The notes under the pieces are model-generated. The model searched no databases, had not been told where the DNA came from, and worked only from the letters and a program-made list of their open reading frames with translations. Made by a program: the position numbers and the translations under genes. DNA of 38,520 nt from Bacteroidaceae bacterium (lineage in GTDB: Bacteria; Bacteroidota; Bacteroidia; Bacteroidales; Bacteroidaceae): contig JAGCDE010000023.1 in the NCBI GenBank assembly GCA_017651315.1, positions 1-38,520 of the forward strand, given 5' to 3'. Below are positions 33,309 to 38,520 of the stretch, one piece after another. Within the stretch, counting starts at the first letter, position 1, and each line of letters starts with the position of its first letter.

Positions 33309-34481
33309 ATGGATATATTTGAGTATCGGTTCAGATCTGTGGTAAACAATGTGTCGGGCTGGAAAAAGCCGGACTGGAGTGATATTACCACACAGGAAGT
33401 CATGCGCCACAGGTTGTTTGCTCTAACAGAGAACGATAAACGCAAGCTCAGTCACAATGCCTTGCGTTTCGTGGAGGGAATCCTTTATGATGATGAGATA
33501 CTCCCCAAGGAGAACCTGACCATAGAGGATGTCAAGGACAAGGAACTTAAGGGCGTGTTCAAGGCCTTTGATTCCGTGGACTTTGATATGGAGCAGTTCA
33601 TCTGGCAGAAAAAGTATATGCTCATTCCTGATGAACAGGTACGGGCCAATGCTCTGATGCATGTTTACCTGCCCAACATAGAGCCCATAAATGAATACAT
33701 CTATGACTGGTTCAATGGATATGTTGACTTCTTTAAGCGTGACAGGTGTCTCAGCTGGGACGGTGAGCATACGCTTACTGACAGTGACATAATACTGCAT
33801 ATAATAGAGCGGGTAAAGTGTGTCCAGGACCTGTGGAACATGATGGGTACCGGTGTGGGCGATATAGAACTGCTCTATAAGTTCTATATGGGTTACACAC
33901 CGTTCTATGGCCACAAGTACAAGGATTGCGCTTACGGTATGCTGCGCAATATCATCCTCTGCCATGAGCGTGAACACAGGTATTCTGGATTGTATCACAC
34001 CCCTGAAGGCTTGCAGGCTCATGATGAGGCATATGATTTGCTGGTTAACCGCTACCTGCGCCTGTATGATGACAATTTCTTTACAGACTCCAACTGGCCC
34101 ATGATACAGCGTGCCTGGTACTCAGGCATCCATAGCATTGTAGAATATATGATGAACTGTAAACGGGCACGCAAATATGTGGACCGCCTCAGGGCATTCT
34201 ACGGCTTAAAGAGCGGTGATGAGTTCTGTGTCAACATATTCGGCCAGGAAATGTCTGGTATCATAGAGAAACTGGATGAGTACGGATTCACCATAAAGCT
34301 TAATAATGGAATCCCGTTGGGTGACACTATAGTTTGCCCTCCTGAGATGGGCTTTCGTTTTGCCCATCCGCATGATGGCGTGTGCTACACCAACTGGTCA
34401 GCCTGTCGCGCTGCCGATATGATGCTCTGCAAGATGTGGTGGAGTTATAAGGAGAACTGGCCTGATTCCAAACCGTTTTAA
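33309..34481 (+). CDS. Hypothetical protein, 390 aa
   Basis: A soluble protein without signal peptide or membrane helix, starting MDIFEYRFRSVVNNVSGWKK. It is rich in Tyr, Trp, Asp and Met, mostly helical by appearance (DIELLYKFYMGYTPFYGHKYKDCAYGMLRN), with a Cys-containing C-terminal part (GDTIVCPPEMGFRFAHPHDG, then CYTNWSACRAADMMLCKMWW). I do not recognise a catalytic motif or family. Codon use looks like a normal gene and the frame is intact. It follows the 84-aa gene by 5 bases. A conserved role in the WYL-linked cluster is inferred from position only. Confidence 0.75.
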   Translation: MDIFEYRFRSVVNNVSGWKKPDWSDITTQEVMRHRLFALTENDKRKLSHNALRFVEGILYDDEILPKENLTIEDVKDKELKGVFKAFDSVDFDMEQFIWQKKYMLIPDEQVRANALMHVYLPNIEPINEYIYDWFNGYVDFFKRDRCLSWDGEHTLTDSDIILHIIERVKCVQDLWNMMGTGVGDIELLYKFYMGYTPFYGHKYKDCAYGMLRNIILCHEREHRYSGLYHTPEGLQAHDEAYDLLVNRYLRLYDDNFFTDSNWPMIQRAWYSGIHSIVEYMMNCKRARKYVDRLRAFYGLKSGDEFCVNIFGQEMSGIIEKLDEYGFTIKLNNGIPLGDTIVCPPEMGFRFAHPHDGVCYTNWSACRAADMMLCKMWWSYKENWPDSKPF

Positions 34482-34579
34482 GATAAGTAAACACGATGAC
34501 GAGATTTTGGACTGTTATCAGTCATACAATATAATAAAGGTGGTATCTATACTAAAATCCAAAACAAAATATTACGGAT

Positions 34580-34795
34580 ATGGTAAGCAATGTTTTAACC
34601 AAGAGGATTAAGGGCGCCATACTTGATATGGTGATATGGATTTCGGCAATGATTATAGGATATCTTATAATCCATGCAGGTGGAACTTTAATCAACACCG
34701 TTAAAAAAGAGAAAACCTATTACATTGATTGCGATTATTTATGTCTTGTCTGCAATGAAGGTGTTTGTTGTATAGACAGTGTACCTGTGATCTAA
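34580..34795 (+). CDS. Small membrane protein, 71 aa, unknown
   Basis: One strong hydrophobic segment, ILDMVIWISAMIIGYLIIHAGG, at about residues 14-35, preceded by KRIKG and followed by a Lys-rich linker and a Cys-rich tail (YYIDCDYLCLVCNEGVCCID). A single-pass protein is predicted, with the cysteines possibly outside the cytoplasm or metal-binding. No family recognised. The 98-base gap before it holds no promoter or terminator I trust, only a weak TTTTGGA/TCCAAAA inverted pair. Confidence 0.5.
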   Translation: MVSNVLTKRIKGAILDMVIWISAMIIGYLIIHAGGTLINTVKKEKTYYIDCDYLCLVCNEGVCCIDSVPVI

Positions 34796-34825
34796 CAATA
34801 CAATAACAGATAAATCAGATAGGAT

Positions 34826-35437
34826 ATGAGGACAAAAATCAACAACAAAAGGATGCAGGTGGTGGATTTGGGACTCCGTTCCAAGTGGGCATCATGTAAC
34901 CTTGGAGCCGGTTCGCAGGAAGAATACGGTAATTACTTTGCCTGGGGAGAAACTGAACCCAAAAACAACTATGAAAAGGACAACTATAAGTTGTATGCAG
35001 AAGGAAAGACCTTAAAATACGGGGTTGAAGGAGATTGTGCCCATGTGGATCCAAGCATTAAGAAAGAACTGGAATTGAAGGATGATGCAGCGCACATAAT
35101 GCTGGGTGGATCATGGCGTATGCCAAACATGAATGACATAAAAGAACTGTTTTAAAAATGCGCATGGCGGTGGACAAGACGCAAAGGAGTGAAAGGATAT
35201 TTGGTGACCAGCAAAGTTGAGGGTTTTTCTGGCCGTAGCATATTCATTCCGGCTGCTGGTTATATTGATAATACCAGAAAAGTGAATGATGGCGTCTGCG
35301 GTTACTATTGGTCCAATGCCATCTACCAGAGTAATTCCAAGCACGCCATCTCTACCGTCTTTGATGGACATATAATGATAAGGTATCTGCCTGATTACCG
35401 TTATCTTGGATTGACTATACGCCCGGTCTGCGACTAA
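34826..35437 (+). pseudogene. FISUMP-like protein gene split by an in-frame stop
   Basis: The first 109 codons encode VVDLGLRSKWASCNLGAGSQ, EEYGNYFAWGETEPKNNY and DDAAHIMLGGSWRMPNMNDIKELF, then TAA at 35153-35155. The same frame goes on with KCAWRWTRRKGVKGYLVTSK, SIFIPAAGYIDNTRKVNDGVCGYYWSNAIY and GLTIRPVCD. Together these are one complete domain of the kind annotated as Fibrobacter succinogenes major paralogous (FISUMP) or DUF1566-like, common in Bacteroidales. No signal peptide is present. Relatives often have Glu or Asp at the stop position, so a single GAA-to-TAA change would explain it. Either a fresh pseudogene or readthrough; a sequencing error is also possible. Confidence 0.8.
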
Positions 35438-35446
35438 AAAAGAAAT

Positions 35447-36910
35447 ATGAAAAAGAAGGAACAATTGCGATACCCAACTACAGCCGAGATTGTTGAGTTT
35501 GTTTTTAACAGAGACCGGCTAAGGGTAAACTGCATAAGTCTTTCTTATAGGATTGCCCAAACAATACGCCCGGGTTACAGAGGCCCGGATGTTGATGATG
35601 ACACATGGTGGGTTGCCACATGTGAACTTAAGGAGGCATTCCTTAAGAGGGAGAATCTTATTACTATACAACCCGAAGATTTACCTGAACTCATAAGGAA
35701 GGAAGTGGGCATTCATGACGATGAGAGCTATAAGCATAATGTGGTGGATCTGGTAGAACACCACTGGTACCACCATAAGGAGGTGTATGATATCAATGAG
35801 AGTCTGCCCAGTGGAGGCAACCATTGCCTGACATCCATGATGGAGAAAGAGACCAATGAGTTGGAACAGAGGGAAAAGGATCTCACCAGACTGCTGGAAA
35901 AACTTGAGGCCAATCCGGAAACCAATATGGATTATATACATGACCATGATATACAGGCATTAGAGAAGGAAATCATAAGGAGTCACAAAGATTCACTTCA
36001 CGATTATTCAAGGTGTGCGTACCTTCTGTCCCTACGCAAAGAGTTGATTAACCAAAGGGTTCTGGAACATCAGGAGGATATTTTGCGCGAAATGGCATAT
36101 TTTGATGACACAATGAATGATGCCCTGCGTGAACTGAGTGATAGGGCATACAGAATCTGGAGTATGATAAAGGATAACAGATTGTTTGGCGGAAGTCTGT
36201 GTATTACCGCCAGATGCTACCTTGAAGACAGATATCCGGAACAGCACCCTATTCAAGGAGATGACCGGCGGGATTTATGGGATGCCCTTACAGATACCGG
36301 CCTGAACCGTTTATACAAAGACGGAGTTACACTAACTCCGCTTACCATACCTGACAGCGAAGATTCTATTACCGGTTTTACGGGGTCAGACAGCGTACCC
36401 CATGATTGGAGCGGAGGTCTTGATCCGGAACTGACAAAACACCTGCATCTGACAACTGCATTCCGCAATCTGTTTAAGCATACGTATTTTGCCATTACAG
36501 ACCTTATCTATGTACATAAATTCAGGACTGAATTCAGAATAGACATTAAGCCGAATCAGGGCGGGAGAGGTTATATATTTGAGAAAGCAAGACTGAACAA
36601 ATATGACGGTCAGGAATCAATGTTCCCGTCAGATAAATACAAGATATGGGTAGAAACTGAAGACTCACTTGTTTTCCCGCCAAACATCCTTATTGCCAGC
36701 CTACAGGAAGGGTGGCATATAAAGGTGGAGGTCACATACGTGCGGCTGATGCGTGTTATAGATTTCGGAATCAGGGAACGTACAGACAAGTTTGACGATG
36801 TTGTTACAAAGGTTAAGGAGTGGTTGACGCAACCTACTACAATGCCCGGGAGGATAGGCTCTAATAAAGATGCCGCCACTTGTGAATGGGATGCTATAAA
36901 TGAGGAATGA
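35447..36910 (+). CDS. Hypothetical protein, 487 aa
   Basis: A soluble protein without signal peptide, starting MKKKEQLRYPTTAEIVEFVF. A central helical, charged part (about 130-235, with KETNELEQREKDLTRLLEKL) may form a coiled coil. A later block reads HLHLTTAFRNLFKHTYFAIT followed by DLIYVHKFRTEFRIDI. The C-terminal ~46 residues (EVTYVRLMRVIDFGIRERTD, continuing to EWLTQPTTMPGRIGS) are duplicated after the next gene (38021-38164). No family recognised. It starts 9 bases after the FISUMP-like gene, so it probably belongs to the same operon. Confidence 0.75.
   Translation: MKKKEQLRYPTTAEIVEFVFNRDRLRVNCISLSYRIAQTIRPGYRGPDVDDDTWWVATCELKEAFLKRENLITIQPEDLPELIRKEVGIHDDESYKHNVVDLVEHHWYHHKEVYDINESLPSGGNHCLTSMMEKETNELEQREKDLTRLLEKLEANPETNMDYIHDHDIQALEKEIIRSHKDSLHDYSRCAYLLSLRKELINQRVLEHQEDILREMAYFDDTMNDALRELSDRAYRIWSMIKDNRLFGGSLCITARCYLEDRYPEQHPIQGDDRRDLWDALTDTGLNRLYKDGVTLTPLTIPDSEDSITGFTGSDSVPHDWSGGLDPELTKHLHLTTAFRNLFKHTYFAITDLIYVHKFRTEFRIDIKPNQGGRGYIFEKARLNKYDGQESMFPSDKYKIWVETEDSLVFPPNILIASLQEGWHIKVEVTYVRLMRVIDFGIRERTDKFDDVVTKVKEWLTQPTTMPGRIGSNKDAATCEWDAINEE
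36727..36864 (+). repeat. Direct repeat A (138 bp), 3' end of the 487-aa gene
   Basis: This stretch matches 38023-38160 without any gap; I count 15 differences in 138 bases (about 89% identity). It encodes the C-terminal tail of the 487-aa protein. The two copies flank the next gene. Confidence 0.9.
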
Positions 36911-36973
36911 TTATTGATAATCCAATTAATACTTTATTGAAGTTGCGCACGACACGAATTAGTGAAAAGGAAT

Positions 36974-38020
36974 ATGGATGGTTTAATAAACAGAAAGATT
37001 GAAAGAGAGTCTGAACTGGTGGCCGCAATTGAGTCATACGTGGATTTAGGTGATAATGCCAAGAAACCACTCATGATAAAATTAACCGAAGGTTGGGGCA
37101 GGCGTGAGATTGTTGATTATTTAAAGGATAAATACAAAAAGGATGTATTGCTGGTAAGAGGTCACCCTTTTAAAGGGCATATCCGGTTTGTTAATGAAAA
37201 AGGTGAAACCGAATTGATTTCAAATCATCCGGAACTGACCACAAATTTTTATGCGCCGACAGGATATAAATCAAATAATAAACCGTTATTCTTGATGGCT
37301 AACAAAGAGTTTGATTACTCTTTTAATCCTGATTATTATGAAGAGTGTGTACAACAGCTTAGCATCCCATTTGTTTATTTTGCTCCAAATAATTGGTTTG
37401 ATTTTGATAATAATATGGAAGCAAAAGAAGTCCCTGAAATATTAAATGAATATGAAAGTCTATTATATTCACCAACAGTAAAAGGTTGGTTGGAAGATAT
37501 GTGTGTTGTGAGGGCGAATTTGCCAAATCAGATACGCCTTATTGAAAAAGTCAACACTTATTTAGGTTATAGTATTCTCAGAGAAAGAGGAATTGATTTG
37601 AGTGTAGTTGAATCCAGGATACGTGCAAATTATTTGGAACAGAGAATAAAAAACTTACTCGGTTTTGCTGAATCTATAAAGGGCTTGGATTCATTTGATG
37701 AACTATGCGATTTGAATATGCTCGATTCTGGTTGGTCAGATTCAGAGAATCATTCTGCTGAGGTCACCTATTTACTTGAGAAATTATTAAGTTCCTATTA
37801 TTCATTATTTACGATCCGCCTATTGGTTCCTGATTATAAACCCAATGATTATGATGTTAAGTGCATAGAAGTTGAAAAACAATTCATCAACAACCTAAGC
37901 ACTTCATTTGCAAAGTATCTGGAAAACACGGATGATAATTGGGTCTTTGATTTTTCAAGACCCGTTCCAGACAATGTTTTGAAAGAATTGAAAGATGTGT
38001 TATCTGTAGCGGAGATATAA
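36974..38020 (+). CDS. Hypothetical protein, 348 aa, AT-rich
   Basis: Starts MDGLINRKIERESELVAAIE at the ATG at 36974; a GTG four codons upstream is possible. Visible blocks are KPLMIKLTEGWGRREIVDYL, VLLVRGHPFKGHIRFVNEKG and IPFVYFAPNNWFDFDNN, then a helical C-terminal half. It is cytoplasmic by appearance, and I recognise no family or catalytic motif. Base composition is clearly more AT-rich than the neighbouring 487-aa gene, which suggests a separate origin. It lies exactly between the two copies of the 138-bp direct repeat, and the second copy continues in its own frame right after its TAA. Confidence 0.75.
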   Translation: MDGLINRKIERESELVAAIESYVDLGDNAKKPLMIKLTEGWGRREIVDYLKDKYKKDVLLVRGHPFKGHIRFVNEKGETELISNHPELTTNFYAPTGYKSNNKPLFLMANKEFDYSFNPDYYEECVQQLSIPFVYFAPNNWFDFDNNMEAKEVPEILNEYESLLYSPTVKGWLEDMCVVRANLPNQIRLIEKVNTYLGYSILRERGIDLSVVESRIRANYLEQRIKNLLGFAESIKGLDSFDELCDLNMLDSGWSDSENHSAEVTYLLEKLLSSYYSLFTIRLLVPDYKPNDYDVKCIEVEKQFINNLSTSFAKYLENTDDNWVFDFSRPVPDNVLKELKDVLSVAEI

Positions 38021-38164
38021 GAGGAGGTAACATACGTGCGGTTGATTCGTGTTATAGATTACGGAACCCGGGAACGGACATACAAGTTTGAATATGTTGT
38101 TGCAAAGGTTAAGGAATGGTTGACGCAACCTACCACAATGCCCGGGCGGATTGGCTCTAAGTAA
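38021..38164 (+). pseudogene. Orphan 3' gene end (direct repeat B), in frame after the 348-aa gene
   Basis: Immediately after the TAA at 38018-38020 the same frame reads 47 codons, EEVTYVRLIRVIDYGTRERT...KEWLTQPTTMPGRIGSK, then TAA at 38162-38164. It matches the tail of the 487-aa protein (36727-36864). There is no start codon in a sensible place, so it is a remnant of a paralogue or the lost end of the preceding gene. The frame is kept, with no indels, so the duplication is either recent or was under selection. The GAGGAGG here belongs to the repeat and is not a ribosome site. Confidence 0.82.
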
Positions 38165-38441
38165 CATAGGCATTCACCGCCGCACTCTTAGTCCTCATGC
38201 GGCTCCCAAAGGCATAGGCTGCAGCAAACGCAGCCCACGCCTCAGCCTGCTCCACAGTTAGCCGGGTATAACTCCTGCCCACACGGGCAAACAGAGCACG
38301 ACTGTTTTTTTGATTGGGAGTAACACGTCCCGGTTGGTGGCAACGTCCGGATAGAATGGTTCCGAATCTAGTGCTGCGGGCTGTGACCGCACCCGCGCTG
38401 CCGGACATCGCCCCAAACGGAACAGAAGAGAGTGTTTTCAT
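38157..38441 (-). CDS. Phage-like protein fragment, 94 aa, likely 3'-truncated
   Basis: MKTLSSVPFGAMSGSAGAVT, then GRCHQPGRVTPNQKNSRALF, then LTVEQAEAWAAFAAAYAFGS. The pattern of 'FG.MSG..G' start, 'P..P.T..Q...R..F' middle and 'LT..Q..AW...A' end is that of a family of small proteins found in prophages and mobile regions. Relatives continue further, whereas this one stops (TAG at 38157-38159) inside the end of direct repeat B, so its 3' end seems to have been cut by the rearrangement. Function unknown. A near-ideal promoter lies upstream. Confidence 0.55.
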   Translation of the reverse strand: MKTLSSVPFGAMSGSAGAVTARSTRFGTILSGRCHQPGRVTPNQKNSRALFARVGRSYTRLTVEQAEAWAAFAAAYAFGSRMRTKSAAVNAYVT

Positions 38442-38478
38442 GGTATCAGAATGTATCTAGTATCAAAAATGACCAATA

Positions 38479-38509
38479 CAAAAATATACACTAAAAATGC
38501 CTTTTGCAA
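38479..38509 (-). promoter_or_regulatory. Promoter of the phage-like gene
   Basis: On the minus strand TTG (38509-38507), 20-base spacer, TATTTTTG (38486-38479), 38 bases before the ATG at 38441. Good fit to the Bacteroidota consensus. Confidence 0.65.
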
Positions 38510-38520
38510 CTATTCTGAGC

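Noticed and set aside
34826-35437. A frameshift between the two halves of the FISUMP-like gene
   Set aside because: The two halves are separated by a multiple of three and the intervening codons read sensibly; only a stop codon interrupts.
38021-38028. GAGGAGGT as a Shine-Dalgarno sequence for a following gene
   Set aside because: It is part of the duplicated coding tail and no ATG with an open frame follows at a proper distance.
1-38520. CRISPR array, tRNA, rRNA, transposase or integrase gene
   Set aside because: No regularly spaced short repeats, no cloverleaf or rRNA sequence recognised, and no reading frame with transposase or integrase motifs.

Overview
The window reads as chromosome of a Bacteroidota, order Bacteroidales (Prevotella/Bacteroides-like), probably a polysaccharide-degrading gut or rumen organism. 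The support is: many promoters of the Bacteroidota type (TTG/TTTG, 19-20 bases, TAnnTTTG), mostly without Shine-Dalgarno sites; a single-chain pyruvate:ferredoxin oxidoreductase; a BspA-like leucine-rich repeat protein; secreted enzymes ending in the short 'GIYNL.GVR...GLYIIDGKKV' type tail; and xylan-directed glycoside hydrolases (GH10, GH115). Genus and species cannot be fixed from the sequence alone.

Layout. 1-5970: cytidylate kinase-like protein, a TolC-type outer-membrane protein and PFOR (nifJ), closed by a strong terminator. 6000-10520: a BspA-like protein bracketed by two copies of a long palindromic repeat, then a GH10 xylanase with an inserted carbohydrate-binding region. 10530-16600, mostly minus strand: Hsp20, a YihY/BrkB membrane protein, UvrA and a phosphate-selective-porin-family protein. 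16800-23850: an Rrf2 regulator, then one long plus-strand operon encoding a Pst-like ABC transporter (binding protein fused to permease, second permease, ATPase) running straight into cysD, cysN and cysH. 23880-24900: msrA and a PNPOx-fold lipoprotein. 25180-30140: a giant secreted enzyme joining a complete GH115 alpha-glucuronidase to a GH29 alpha-L-fucosidase-like domain. 30170-31770: a DEDDh exonuclease, an orphan antitoxin-like ORF and a two-gene toxin-antitoxin candidate (55-aa antitoxin plus GNAT toxin) with a near-ideal promoter. 31830-38520: an accessory region with a WYL regulator, a divergent run of unrecognised genes and small membrane proteins, a FISUMP-like gene broken by an in-frame stop, a duplicated 3' gene end, and a truncated phage-like gene at the edge.

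How it fits together. The Pst-like/cysDNH operon looks like one unit for oxyanion uptake, activation to APS and direct reduction of APS (CysH carries the Cys-Cys...Cys-x-x-Cys ligands of APS reductases and no APS kinase is present), beside a cysteine-containing Rrf2 regulator. This suggests that the transporter carries sulfate rather than phosphate. The GH10 and GH115-GH29 enzymes point to decorated glucuronoxylan, possibly with fucose-like decorations.

The most unusual structures are: (1) a family of ~165-bp imperfect palindromes with ends AGAATCTGTTTT..., four copies in the window, one a compound 317-bp form and one a 46-bp minimal form between cysD and cysN; (2) the GH115-GH29 fusion; (3) the Pst-like/cys operon; (4) the WYL-linked cluster of unknown genes, whose 487-aa protein has its last ~46 codons duplicated in frame just after the stop of the next gene. 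No rRNA, tRNA, CRISPR array or transposase gene was seen.
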